A stretch of DNA of 64,000 bases from Myxocyprinus asiaticus (taxonomy: Eukaryota > Chordata > Actinopteri > Cypriniformes > Catostomidae): the NCBI RefSeq assembly GCF_019703515.2, contig NC_059385.1:28996001-29060000 (forward strand), in the 5' to 3' direction. Numbering within the stretch: the stretch's first letter is position 1; the number at the start of each line of letters is the position of its first letter. Shown here piece after piece: positions 10,701-22,833 of the stretch. The notes below the pieces were generated by a model that made no database searches, had not been told where the DNA came from, and saw only the letters and a program-made list of their open reading frames with translations. The position numbers and the translations under genes were made by a program.

Positions 10701-11940
10701 GTGTAAAAGATATACATTTATCTTGATTACACCACTTGACATTTAGTCATTAAATCACTTTTTTGCAAAAAAATGCAAAAAATGTTTTTCAAAAATGTAT
10801 AAAACCAACATGGACACAAAGATTACGTTTCTACAAATTTGACACGTGTTAAAAACTATTTTTTAAGAGATTTCCAATTTTTATAATTTTGGCCAACTGT
10901 ATTTGTCAATGACCCTTTGACTTCTGATAACATTTCTCCTCTGCCGAAGCTCCGAAATCGCATTTGCATTCAAATATAAAAAAATTATGTTGACACGACA
11001 AAATGCCATTAATTGTTGCATGTGTCATAACCAAACAAAGCCAGATTGCCAGACTGAATATGTGGGATGAAGAATGCTCTTTAAATATAACAAAGTCTGT
11101 TCAGTCTGTTCCTCACCCAAAGCTATCATATGGCTTCAGAAGACTTGGAATATAGTGCACGTGTCATACTGACCACTTTTATTGTTTTTATTTTTTGGTC
11201 CTTTTTAGATCTTGACAGGTATGATTACTACAAAAATACCATTGAATGGAAAATAGTAGTGTGAAAACTCTATTTGTGTTCTTCACTGACAAAAATAGCA
11301 GCATACGAGTCTGGAACGACATGAGTGTGAGTAAATAATGATAGAACTTTTATTTTTGGGTGAACTATCCCTTTAAGAATAAGAATATTATCCCTCGCCA
11401 TTCAAAAAAGACCCGAGTGTTCAGTAGCACAAGTGTCAATTTTTGCGTTTTTGATGGTAATCAAATAATAGTGCTCATTACGATAAGATCCGTCCATCAT
11501 GCCCTTGGACATTGCCCTTTAAAGTAAAAGTTGAATATTGTAACAGTTGTTGGCAGCAATTTTAGAGTAGTTCAGCCAGACATCTCTGATTTGAATGTAA
11601 CTATGTAAAGTATTACACCATCTGCACTGCCAATGTTTCTATGGAGACCAATTCTTGCAATACCTTAGCAACAGAATTAACTCCAGAATAGCATGCTAAG
11701 TTTGCTGTCTGGTTAAGATAAGCTAACGGTTCTACATGTAGCATTTGAAAACAACTAACCACCGTTAATCATAAACAGTTTAAGTGTTAACTCACCTGCA
11801 TATTGGCTGGCTAACTTGGCAACATCTTGTTTTGTAAACACATACTGTTTAGTTGCCATCCAATATCGCAAGAACTGAACAGTCAGCACCAACACACCAA
11901 GAACCACGACCAGTTTTAAGACATTTCTTATAAGAGACAT
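7507..11940 (-). CDS. sigmar1: sigma non-opioid intracellular receptor 1 (four exons)
   Basis: SIGMAR1 is an ER-membrane ligand-regulated chaperone, found at ER-mitochondria contacts, that modulates IP3 receptors and ion channels. Coding exons are 11940-11796 (145 nt), 9509-9309 (201), 8877-8785 (93) and 7736-7507 (230). They sum to 669 nt, or 222 residues plus stop, against 223 in human. All junctions are GT/AG and all phases fit. A single hydrophobic segment lies at about residues 9-27. The cupin-like domain follows, with '[20 protein letters not shown]', 'EYVLLFGTA', '[10 protein letters not shown]' and '[20 protein letters not shown]'. The ligand-site acids equivalent to human Asp126 and Glu172 are present. 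No lesion is seen. It is divergent from galt with about 590 bp between start codons. Intron 1 holds a large inverted repeat and intron 3 a nested MITE. Confidence 0.95.
7787..8758. mobile_element. Foldback MITE split by a second element
   Basis: The left arm 'ttaaaggaagttcatccaaa' (7787 on) and right arm '...tctactctccctttaagg' (ending about 8758) are the two inverted ends of one 'aaagggatagttcaccc' family member. The block 8004-8650 sits inside it and is a separate element. All lies in sigmar1 intron 3. Confidence 0.6.
8004..8650. mobile_element. Dispersed non-coding element, copy B
   Basis: Reverse-complement relative of 1265-1975, starting 'gctaggttttgatacagatt'. Matching landmarks are 'tatacaggggacctt', 'aaaaccggtactgtctcttt' and 'gtgaaaggatct'. 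It has no coding capacity and is nested within the foldback MITE 7787-8758. Confidence 0.6.
8785..8877 (-). CDS. sigmar1: sigmar1 coding exon 3
   Basis: Reads [20 protein letters not shown] and then [10 protein letters not shown] plus one base. Acceptor is ttttag and donor gtata. It contains the Asp equivalent to human Asp126. The exon is too short to stand out as an open frame by itself. Confidence 0.93.
9309..9509 (-). CDS. sigmar1: sigmar1 coding exon 2
   Basis: Reads [20 protein letters not shown] through '[19 protein letters not shown]' to 'GGHS' plus one base of Gly. Acceptor AG is at 9511-9510 and donor gtaac at 9308-9304. This is the most conserved exon of the protein. Confidence 0.95.
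9510..11795. other. sigmar1 intron 1 containing a wide inverted repeat
   Basis: MITE-type ends face each other: 'ggaattgttcacccaaaaat' at about 9558 and 'tttgggtgaactatcccttt' ending about 11375. Inner homologous stretches include 'agtcttctgaagtca' near 9780 against 'cttcagaagacttgg' near 11137. The 1.3 kb between is A+T-rich with long A runs and no gene. Confidence 0.55.
11796..11940 (-). CDS. sigmar1: sigmar1 coding exon 1
   Basis: Starts [20 protein letters not shown] and ends AKLASQYA plus one base of Gly, followed by gtgag. It encodes the N-terminal membrane helix. The ATG chosen is the only one before the helix in this exon. Confidence 0.93.
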
Positions 11941-12531
11941 TGTGATCCGACCACAAAAGACTACCTAAAAGTAAAAAACAGAAGGCATTCAACAGACTTC
12001 ATTCAGACACACAGCATGGCACACATGAAAGGTCGCTGACGTGATCTAACGTATCAGCTGCGAGTTCTTTGGACCAATTGGCTGCCACCAACCGCTGGTT
12101 CTCATCCAATGAAATCGCGCAGAAGCTCAACAAGGAAGTAGACGCTGTGGAAATGAATCATTGACATCAATATGGCACCTAAAAATGCAGAAGCATGAAC
12201 ACGCTTTATTGATAACCGATGTATTGCTTTATATAGTATTATTTATGTTCCTTGGAATAACTTAAAGCAGTGGCCCCTTTTTTCCCCTCATAAACCGTTG
12301 GTTCGTTTATGTTTAGATGTGTTTAGTGCGTTTTATTTGCACAAAATCATTCACTTCAGGATTTCTTCCTTATTAAGGATGAGCAAATGAAAACTTGAGA
12401 AGTTGAAACTCTGGAGAAGAAACAGCCAATCAATAAATGTTAAAACTCTAAGCCCATAACGGTTGAATCTAGTGTGGACTAGATAATGTGTTTACATGAC
12501 GAATTTGATATACTGTACTGTGTGCAGTAAC
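11941..12531. promoter_or_regulatory. Shared sigmar1/galt divergent promoter interval
   Basis: This is the 590 bp between two start codons pointing apart. It holds a palindromic CCAATTGG at 12074-12081 and a second CCAAT at 12106-12110, typical NF-Y sites. Base composition is more GC-rich near 12040-12140 than in surrounding DNA. No TATA box stands out. Bidirectional promoter function is inferred from geometry. Confidence 0.5.
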
Positions 12532-12568
12532 ATGGACAGTGACAGTAAACCCATGTTTGATCCTAAAG
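12532..12568 (+). pseudogene. galt: galt coding exon 1
   Basis: Reads MDSDSKPMFDPK plus one base, then gtaat. With exon 2 it continues as Glu-His-Gln-His, giving the expected 'DPKEHQH' style junction before 'RYNPL'. The start is supported by the splice phase and by position 590 bp from sigmar1. Confidence 0.7.
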
Positions 12569-12720
12569 GTAATAAATACTTGAACACATTGACACTTGTG
12601 TTCTGCAGTGCATGATTCCTTTCGGACTTTTGAACTGTGCATGCTTGAGGGAAATACAGATCAATTTGATTAATTAAATGTATTTGTAAAATTCAGAGCA
12701 GATTTTACTATATAACCTTG

Positions 12721-13985
<1,265 letters not shown>

Positions 13986-14177
13986 TGAGCCATTGGATAT
14001 CCTCAGTGGTTTAGTTTTTCACAGTTTCTCAGCAAACATCTTACTTTCAATCAAAAAAAGTAAGTAATTTTTTTTTTTTTTTTTTTTTTTATTAAAACAA
14101 TGAATAAATAAATAATTAAATAATAATTAAAAAAAATGCCAATACAGTGGCCTCAAAGTATTTAGTACACTTCAAGA

Positions 14178-14480
14178 AATATTCCGGGTTCAATACAATC
14201 TAAGCTCAGTCGACAGCATTTATGGCATAATGTTAATTACCGCAAAATATATTTTGACTTCTCCCCACTTTTCTTTAAAAAAGCAAAAATAAAGGTTACA
14301 GTGAGGCACGTACAATGGAAGTGAATGGGGCCAAATTTTGGATGGTTTAAAGGCAGAAATGTGAAGCTTATAATTTTATAAATGCACTTAAATTAATTCT
14401 TCTTGTTAAAACCAATTATTATTGGCAAACTTTTCCGATAATATCAAATTACACTCAAGATCATGAATTCGGAGGCTTTT
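14178..14480 (+). mobile_element. Single arm of a foldback MITE
   Basis: Starts 'atattccgggttcaatacaa' and carries 'gtcgacagcatttatggca', 'cacgtacaatggaagtgaat' and 'gtgaagcttataatttta'. It is the left half of the family seen complete at 16986-17600; the right arm is absent. Confidence 0.6.
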
Positions 14481-14811
14481 TCAAATTCAAGTTTTTTACA
14501 AGTTCTGGTGATATAAAAATGATGCCATACTGATGCCTTTGACGATGTCAAGACGATATTTGCCTTGTTTTGCCATTAATGTATTAAATTATTATTATTA
14601 GGTAGTTATTATTATCAAAATAATATTACAAATATTTTGCCCGCAGAGACACAGACACGCGCTTGAAGAAACACACTTTATTATATTATTAAGAACATGT
14701 AAATGTACAAATAATATTATTATTTTTACATTTAGAATTGTTTTTTTGTCTTCATTTGTGTAAGTAATTTTCCACCTGCATGTTTAGACGGATACTTGCC
14801 TGACAGTAAAT

Positions 14812-14813
<2 letters not shown>

Positions 14814-14894
<81 letters not shown>
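14814..14894. repeat. (CA)n then (TA)n microsatellite
   Basis: About 65 bases of ca followed by a short ta run, in galt intron 2. Confidence 0.92.
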
Positions 14895-15128
14895 ATTTTT
14901 TTGGATCACTTCATTATTTTAATTGCTTTTTCGTTTCGTTTGGAGTGCAATTTGAATTTAGAAATGTATTTTAAGTTTTTTGTAAAAAAAAAAAAAAAAA
15001 ATAATAATTTTCAATGCAAAATTACTAAAGCCACAATATTCACCGATCCCTCAGCCCAGGGGTTGCCGATGTAATTGGATATCGCGAAAAAAATAAAAAA
15101 ATAAAAATATAAAAATAATAATAATAAA

Positions 15129-15131
<3 letters not shown>

Positions 15132-15198
<67 letters not shown>
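15132..15198. repeat. (TA)n microsatellite
   Basis: About 67 bases of ta. The Ile-Tyr repeat ORF across it is an artefact. Confidence 0.92.
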
Positions 15199-15201
<3 letters not shown>

Positions 15202-16352
15202 GAAGGAGGGAACAAATTAATTTATTCACACACATTAAGTATTTTCCCAGATAACTAAATACCCGACCGGTAGAGAATGCACAGATGAAGTAGGTTCTTT
15301 GCCAGAGAGATGTTGCCCTTCACAACTGTTGTAAAGCCATCTTTCAAATGTTGAACAACACACATTTTAATTGCACTTAATTTTTTTCCAGTTTCATTTG
15401 AATTTTTAGTTAAAATAAATTAAAAATAAAGTTCAAAGTTTGAAATCAAGTTGTCTTGCTTTATTGTGTAGGCTTAACCCTAAACCTGCTTAATGAAAAT
15501 TACCCCATAGTACCACCTAGCGTCCAACCAGCGGTTATACCGGTGTTGGTCGGTTTGAACGTGAATAATTAATTATCGCATGGACCAGCAATGTAAACGA
15601 TCATGTCTGTCGTCACTGACTGCGTGACTTCACCACTTCCTGTGGAGTTTTTTTTAAAATTTATTTTCTGTGACCAACCAACCAATCAAAACTTGGTCGA
15701 CCAAGACTCTTCTCATTGACTAACGTTTGGTCTACTATTAGGGGGCAGCCCTATTTATAACGTTCATGCCATTGAAGAGATGGTAAGTCTATCCCTCACA
15801 GCTAAAGACGACGCTAGCGTGAATAAACTCTATTGAGGGATAGAATATTTTCTCTTACCTTTTATTTACTGTACACCCTTGATTTACTAGAAAAATCAAG
15901 TTTTTTTAATTAAACATTACTTGAAATGTCAAGTTTATTTAAAATCCACAGACTCAATATTTTAATTGGTAATAACACAAATGATTGAATACAAAAGTTA
16001 TGCTATGGGGAATACCCACAATGCCTTGCGCTTGAAATTTTTAACTAGGTTTCCTTGGTCAAAGGGAACGTATGGGGTTATTTATATAGTTGTTATTAAG
16101 AATTCATAAATGTTCTAGCTCTTTTGTAGTATTATTTATTTTGTTTTGTTGCAAATAGTGTGTGATAATTTTGTGATGACACCATTAGGGTGATCTGTCA
16201 CCTTTGGTCAAGTTGGACCCTGTAACACTATCTTAGTTCACCTTGTGCATGTGCAACCGAAGTACATGTATATATGCATTTCTGTGGAGAAATAAGTTTA
16301 TTTGATGATTGATCTAGAATAATTACTTGAGCTGTGTTATTGTTTAACCAGC
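15199..16352. other. galt intron 2 stretch without gene
   Basis: 'cttggtcgaccaagactctt' to 'tagggggcagccctat' near 15690-15752 resembles the end of a non-autonomous hAT-type element. The rest is A+T-rich with nothing recognisable. Confidence 0.35.
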
Positions 16353-16918
16353 AGCCATATCACCCTGTAGCTCAAGTCCGGTTGCCTGCTGAAGCTAAGC
16401 AGGGTTGAGCCTCGTCAGTACCTGGGTGGGAGACCTCCTGGAAAAACTAAGGTTGCTGCTGGAAGAGGTATTAGGGAGTCCAGCAGAGGGTGCTCACCCT
16501 GCGGACTGTGTAGGTCCTAATGCCCCAGTATAGTGATGGGGGCACTATACTGTAAAAAGGCACCATCCTTCGGATGAGATGTTAAACCAAGGTCCTCTGT
16601 GGTAATTAAAATTCCCAGGACACTTCTCGAAAAGAGTAGGGGTGTAACCCCGGTGTCCTGGCCAAATTCCCCCAACTGGCCCTTATCAATCATGGCTTCC
16701 TAATAATCCCCATCCATTAATTGGCTCTATAACTCTACTCTCTCCTCTCCACCAATAGCTGGTGTGCGGTGAGCATACTGGCGACTATGGCTGCCATCGC
16801 AGCATCCAGGTGGATGCTGCACGCTAGTGGTGGTTGAGTGTCCCCTGTTCACTGTGTAAAGTGCTTTGAGTGTTGTGTCAGAAAAGTGCTATATAAATGT
16901 AACGTTCATTCATTCATG
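16353..16918 (+). mobile_element. 5S rRNA-derived SINE (SINE3-type)
   Basis: The first 90 bases follow 5S rRNA: 'gccatatcaccctg', 'gaagctaagcagggttgagc' and 'cagtacctgggtgggagacc'. A body of about 400 bases follows, including 'ccttcggatgagatgttaaa'. The end is 'aaagtgctttgagtg' with 'aaagtgctatataaatgtaa' and a cattcattcat tail, the LINE-related tail of such SINEs. Promoter elements of 5S type are partly retained. Confidence 0.85.
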
Positions 16919-16985
16919 ACTTACATTTTAAACCATTCAATTAAAAGTATTATGTTGAAACAACATTTAAATAGCAAATCTGTGT

Positions 16986-17600
16986 TAAAGGAATGTTCCG
17001 GGTTCAGTACAAGTTAAGCTCAATCGACAGCATTTGTGGCACATTGTTGATTACCACAAAAACGTGTTTCGACTCGTTCCTCCTTTTCTTTAAAAAAGCA
17101 ATACTCTTGTTAACAGTGAGGCACTTACAATGGAAGTGAATGGGGGCCAATTTTTGGAGGGTTTAAACACAGAAATGTGAAGCTTATAATTTTATATAAA
17201 AAAATAAAAAGTGTATTATTTGAGCTGTAAAGTAGTTAAAATTGTCATTTATACAGTCATTTTAGGGTTTGTTGACATTACATCTTCATGGTAACGAAGT
17301 TGTAAAATTGTTTGTAACATTACACAGGAACGGTTAGTAGGTGATTTTATCACACTAAAATCATGTTTACACACAGATCCTTTATGTCTTGTGGCTATAC
17401 TTTTGAAACAGTTAGTATTTTAATGTTCAAAAATTGGCTCCCATTCACTTCCATTGTAAGTGCCTCACTGTAAGCTACATTTTTGCTTTTTTTTAAAAAA
17501 AAAGGAACAAGTCGAAATTAATTTTTGTGGTAATCAACATTATGCCACAATGCTGTCGATTGAGCTGAACTTGTATTGAACCCGGAATATTCCTTTAAGT
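16986..17600. mobile_element. Foldback MITE, complete inverted repeat
   Basis: The left end 'ttaaaggaatgttccgggtt' pairs with the right end 'aacccggaatattcctttaa'. Inner paired blocks include 'gctcaatcgacagcat' with 'atgctgtcgattgagc' and 'cacttacaatggaagtgaat' with 'attcacttccattgtaagtg'. It has no ORF. Partial copies lie at 14178-14480 and 23020-23260. Confidence 0.85.
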
Positions 17601-18386
17601 CTAGTTGCATCTAGTTACCCTAACTTAAATAGTTAATTCTATATGAACACCAATTTAAGTTAACTTAATTACACAAGTTTTGGAGATGCCGTTACTCAAT
17701 TAAATTGAGGGAACAAGTTTACTCAATCAATTGAGTAAACTTATTAGGGTTTTCTGTGTTGCTGCACCACTGTAGTGCAATTTGTGGTTTATTTATAAAT
17801 ATGACTCCATATAACCAATGAGAACAGTGCATAGAGAGTAGAAAATACAACTTGTAAAAATTAACCATTTATCGGTTTTAAAAATACATAAGCTGATACT
17901 TATAAGCTACTGATGTCTCAGGCTCAGCCTGAAGCATTGTGGAATCCGTTAACCCTCTTCTCTTGAAAGTGATGTGTCTGCAGTCATTATAAAGCATTCT
18001 CTGAGTAAGCAGAAGAATATCTTTGCTCTTTTTGTACATTTCATCTGTCTCTCTATGTGCTCAAGTGATTTATATGGTAATAAATATTTTCAGAGGAACT
18101 GCTTTTTTAAATGCTCACTTAAGCTTGACAGATGCTCTTGGCTGAATGTCTCATTCTTGGATATTATTATTTAATGATTAATCAAGAAAGTTGCCAGACT
18201 ACTTTATATTCCGACAAGATGTAGATTATTATGTACTCTTGAAGTTTGGACACTTTATTGGATTGCTTCATTTAGAAGTCTGGTTTCAATCAGATTGTCT
18301 ACCCAAATCTCTCAACCTGAGGAAGAGCAAACGGAAGGAAACGAAGCACCAGGGATGTTTTATCCATCAGACTGTGATTAAACTGA

Positions 18387-18536
<150 letters not shown>

Positions 18537-19799
18537 TGAAATTCACAGTAACACACTATTTCTTTTATTTTTCTGTGTCTGTTAGTTTTGTTCTTGTTTT
18601 GTTCATTTTTTAATAAGTGCATTTGGGCTGTTCCATTTATATTATATCTATATAAAGTGAACCTGCAGAGTTCACAGTGCATGTTAAGTGCGAACCTTCT
18701 CCATGGAAATAAAGTGAATATAAAGTAAAAAAAACAACCAAAAACCTACCATGGTATTACCATGTTTCTTTGTGTACCTGTAACATGGTATGGTCACAGA
18801 AAACCTGAAAATATCAGGAATATTTTCTGGTTTCTTTTTATTTGTAATCTTTAAAAAAGTCATGAAATGTCATGTTACTGTATCTAGTTTATTTCTTGTT
18901 ATCTATAAAGTATGTTTTGCTCTAAAATAATTCATCGGCTACATATTGCTCTGGTGTGTAGAGTAAAACTCGCTTACAAGCCATAGTGATGTCCAATTTA
19001 TGTACGAATTGTTCTTTTGAGTCAATTCTTCTCAATTAATTGATCAAACCGATTCACAAATTGGCCTGATTCTTTTGCAAATTGGTCTCAACATGAAGGA
19101 TTTAAAAAAAATAAAAATAAATCCTTATCCAGCAAACACAAACAACTGGAAAGGTCATGGAAATTAATTGGTCAAAATGTATGAGAACCGGTCTCCGGTT
19201 ACACATGTAAGCTCGGTTCTCTGAGATGAAAGGAACGAGACATTGCGGTAAAGACTTTTGGGGAATTCCTTTTCTGACGACTTAGTTGAAGCCCTTGTAC
19301 AATAACGGCAATCCTGAGATTGACAATGGTGCCACTTTAGGCGCGCAGTTGGCCTATATAAGCCGTGTGCGAACAACATTTCTTAAGAATTTTTTGACTG
19401 AGGGACAAAGCGCATCGCTTGAACCTCAAAACTCTGAAATAGTAGACATTTCACAATGTCTCTTTCCCTTCATCTCAGGGAACCGAGGTTACATGTGTAA
19501 CCGGAGATGACTGAAAAAGAATAGGAAGTCACTGGCCTACAGGATGGTGACTTATTAAAGACATATCTTCAAGTGTATAAATTAATGAATAACCCCACAT
19601 GGTGAAAACCAGATGGAAGTTAATCTCAGCCTGGAATCTATATGAACCATATAAATACACACAATCTAAATGTAACCCCTTCACAACCAAAGCTTGGGAA
19701 AGGAAATGTATTCCTTTTTGGAAGTGCTTGTGATTTCTAAGGGGGGTAATTCCAACAACAGCCTATATACAGGTGGCTGTACTAAAATAGACATAGATC

Positions 19800-20300
19800 A
19801 GGTACCCCGCTCGTAATAAAACGGCCTGGGCACACCTGCTGAGTGTTGGAACAATAAGTGCTTGTGGCAAGCAGAGCATGGCCGAGCGATAAGGATGGAC
19901 AGCTGGGGGAGAATCATCGCAATCAGCCGGGAGAGAGATAAAGAGGAGCCAGAGCCACTGTTAGAGAGAGGAGAGAGAGACGCACAAAGCTGTCTGTGTG
20001 TGTTTGTGTGTCAATTTGTTTAACGTAACTGCTGAAAAGCAGTGTGTATATTTTATGTTGTACTGAAAAGCACCCTGTTATGTTGTATACTGAAAAATGT
20101 GATTAAAAGTCTTACGTTTGAATGTTTACCTGGCTCCCACTTCCTCCTTCATAGAAAAGGCAGAGGTCTGCCACATTGGTGCTGAAACCCGGGATTTTGG
20201 AGGAGGAGGGATGCGCTGTCATGGAGTCCTCGCCGCTGGCTGAAGATCGCGACGCCGAGGAGTTGCCCAGTGGGTCCAGTGCCATTGCCTGGCGTCGCTG
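19800..20300 (+). mobile_element. Gypsy-type LTR plus primer-binding site and leader, nested in DIRS
   Basis: The LTR-like part has 'gagagagataaagaggagcc' as a TATA-like block and ends '...aggtctgccaca'. Immediately after comes 'ttggtgctgaaacccgggat', a tRNA-type primer-binding site. A leader and ATG at 20221 follow (MESSPLAEDRDAEELPSG then stop). A related solo copy is at 25600-25935. The left boundary is uncertain. Confidence 0.65.
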
Positions 20301-20960
20301 ATGGTGGCAGTGTTTGTGATGACCAACCTGATGCAAAGCATATGTCCTGCAAGGACACACCATTTGTCCATGCCCATGAAGAGGCCATGCCTCTAGTTGA
20401 ATGCGCTTTCAAACCAATAGGGTATCTCATGCCCTGTGATACATAAGCGAGGGCACTCGCATCAACGAACCAGTGAGAGAACATTTGCTTGGAGATGGAC
20501 ATGCCTTTTGTGCATCCTCCATAACAAACAAAGAGCTGATCCGACAGCCTAAACTGGCGGGTGCGCTCCACACGTGTAATGCCCGCATATAACAAACAAA
20601 TGCATTGACTGCTCCTCATCCGAATTAAACGGTGGGGAAAAGAAGGCTTGTAGGCAGACCACCTGAGCCCTGAAGGGCGTGAATAGAACCTTAGGTACAT
20701 AGTCTTTCTGGGTTGACAGTGGCTTTTGAAAGACCCAGCCCAAATACCAGGCATGAGCTGTCAACCGACAGCGCATGCATATCACCCACCTGTTTAACTG
20801 AGGCCAGAGCCAATAGGAGTGCGGTCTTAGAGAAAGCACACGCAACTCAACAAGTTCCAATGGTTCGAACGGGGGGCTCGCGACCGCCTTCAACACCAGG
20901 TTTAAATCCCAAGCTGGGACTGTAGCAGGGCGATGGGGTTAAGGCGCCTCGCTCCCTTGA
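20300..20960 (-). pseudogene. DIRS tyrosine recombinase, truncated
   Basis: Pieces in two frames read 'NLVLKAVASPPFEPLELVEL', 'YVPKVLFTPFRAQVVCL' and 'QLFVCYGGCTKGMSISKQMF'. Then come 'LKAHSTRGMASSWAW' and 'DICFASGWSS'. 'HSTRG' carries the His and Arg of the recombinase active site. The C-terminal segment with the catalytic Tyr is missing because the LTR fragment begins there. Confidence 0.8.
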
Positions 20961-22001
20961 GGAACTGAAAAATAGAACATGCCTGTCCATGGTAGAGCCA
21001 GCCCCCGGGGCATGGTATGCCGATATAGTTGCTACCTAAGCATCGATGTGGTGAGATTCGTGTCCAGCCGTTCTTGGAGGAGTGCAAGGATCTCTGCAAT
21101 GAAGCAGTTCACTGAGTCTTCACCACGTGAAGAGCACCAATTTGTGAACACGTGCCACTTAGCGCATAGAGGCGTATCGAGGACAGTGCTGTTTGCTTAA
21201 AGAATGACATCCATCCCAGCGGGGCACGGCATTTATGTAAGCTACCGCTGTCATATTGTCCGATCGAATCAGAATGTGGTGATTTTCTACCTTGGAATGC
21301 AAAGTCTTCAAGGCTAAGAGACAGCTAGTTTTTCCAGATGACTGAAGTGCTAGGTGCCAAATGCTGGGCGCCCGCCACACAGTATGCCTCAACCTGCGCT
21401 GAACGCATCCATGATTACCACCCTTTGCCAGAAGACCTAACCCAGAATGATGCTGTTAAAAGGTTGGAGCTATCCAAGGTGCTAGACCAGCCAGACAGCG
21501 GCGAGTTATGCCAATGCGCATGAGCCCCTGGCGCCAGGCGTGCCACCAGGTCTTATGTAAAAGACCTAACAGTGTGATGCTGGATGCTTTTTGCCCAGTT
21601 TGACATTGCCATTTGTATAGCCTAGGCCTCAGAGTAGTAAACTCCCATGCTCGCACAACAGAGCCTCTGTTCGGGCTAATAATAGCCCATCATAGAGGTA
21701 GTTCAAAATGTGCAAGCCGCTCAGCTTCAATGGAGCAAGTGCTGCATCGATACTCTTCGAGAGTGTGGAGAGCCAAGGAAAGGACTCTGAATTAATAAGC
21801 TGTTCCTTCGAATGTGAATTTTAAAGCAGCCTGAGATGAGGTGCAACTCGTAAATGAAAGTACGTGTGCCTCTTTTAGATCTATTGACGCAAATGGGCGG
21901 ATGCGGTTTAAGAAACATTTTTGAGATACTTTTTTTGAATGTGACCTTTGTGAGCACACGATTCAAGCATCTCTGATCTAAAATGGGGTGAAGCCCACGT
22001 C

Positions 22002-22472
22002 TTACTCCGGAACGGAAGATATCGACTGGAGGGTCCGGAGACACATGCCCTCGCAGTGAGGGCAGTCTGTCTCTATGTGAACCACTTTGGCGTTGGCACA
22101 GCCCAGGCAGCGAACGCAGCTCTCATGTTCATCTGACAGCTGAATGTGCTGCTCGCATGTGGAACACTTGTGGAACAACATCTTGAAATAGAGGCAGAGA
22201 GACTCTTTGCCGGAACATTGCAGGGGAGGGGTGAGTCTTTTCACTGCATGTGCTGAGTGGTACAGGCGATGAGTCATCCTGTCTGCATCTGCAGAGAAGT
22301 CCCATCCACTGAAGGGTGTCCATCGATGGCGAAGAGAGGGCTGTTCAAAACGAGATGATTGTTGTAGTCTAGACAAAACTTTGTTGGTCTTGAAGGAAGA
22401 AAATTCTGAAGAAATGGTGTTTGCACACCTGCTTATATAGGCCAACTGCGTGCCTAAAGGGGCGGGGCTCAA
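22002..22472 (-). pseudogene. DIRS gag-like fragment with CxxC zinc-binding repeats
   Basis: Reads 'KCSTCEQHIQLSDEHESCVR', 'CLGCANAK' and 'DCPHCEGMCLRTLQS', the cysteine-rich N-terminal block of fish DIRS gag proteins. The upstream start overlaps the element's right terminal repeat and is not a natural initiation point. Confidence 0.7.
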
Positions 22473-22833
22473 ACACTATTACCAATCTCAGGATTAGCGT
22501 TATTGTACAGGGCTTCAATTAAGTCATCAGAGAAGAACTTCCCCAAAAGCGTTTACCGCAATGTAGAGTGAACTGAATCGAAAAGGAACCCTGATGATAA
22601 TACCATGTTTTTGGTTAGTTATAACATGGTAATATTAGAAGTACCTTTGAGTACCATGGAAAAACCACAGGATATCAATAAGGTAATCATTCAGTAGTAT
22701 GTTACATATCAAATTACCACATTACATTCCTGAAATTTTAATTGTAAAATATTTCATGTTCAGTTATGGGCTGTATGTTTATGAAACAATAAATTAATAA
22801 TAAATTGTCATTAACTTATATTTCTGGTTCTAG

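Larger units (their letters stand above)
19188..22600 (-). mobile_element. DIRS-type tyrosine-recombinase retrotransposon, degenerate, interrupted
   Basis: The ends are inverted: 'cctgagattgacaatggtgc' and 'gcagttggcctatataagc' near 19310-19362 pair with sequence at 22425-22520. Minus-strand order is a gag-like zinc-finger region (22472-22002), RT fragments (22044-21727, 'ILDQRCLNRVLTKVTFKK'), an RNase H piece (21392-21159, 'LIRSDNMTAVAYIN') and a tyrosine recombinase (about 20960-20300). DIRS elements integrate by the recombinase, without target duplication. Many stops and frameshifts are present. A gypsy-type LTR fragment (about 19800-20300) replaces the end of the recombinase. Confidence 0.85.

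Noticed and set aside
14796..15235. His-Thr and Ile-Tyr repeat ORFs
   Set aside because: Translations of (CA)n and (TA)n tracts, with no conserved sequence.
16353..16440. 5S rRNA gene
   Set aside because: Only a diverged 5S-like head continuous with a SINE body and tail, not an independent gene.
18740..18800. 'accatggta'-type palindromic phrases on both sides of the first DIRS element (also 22600-22665)
   Set aside because: Possibly an older repeat split by the insertion, but matches are short and low-complexity, so no target duplication is claimed.
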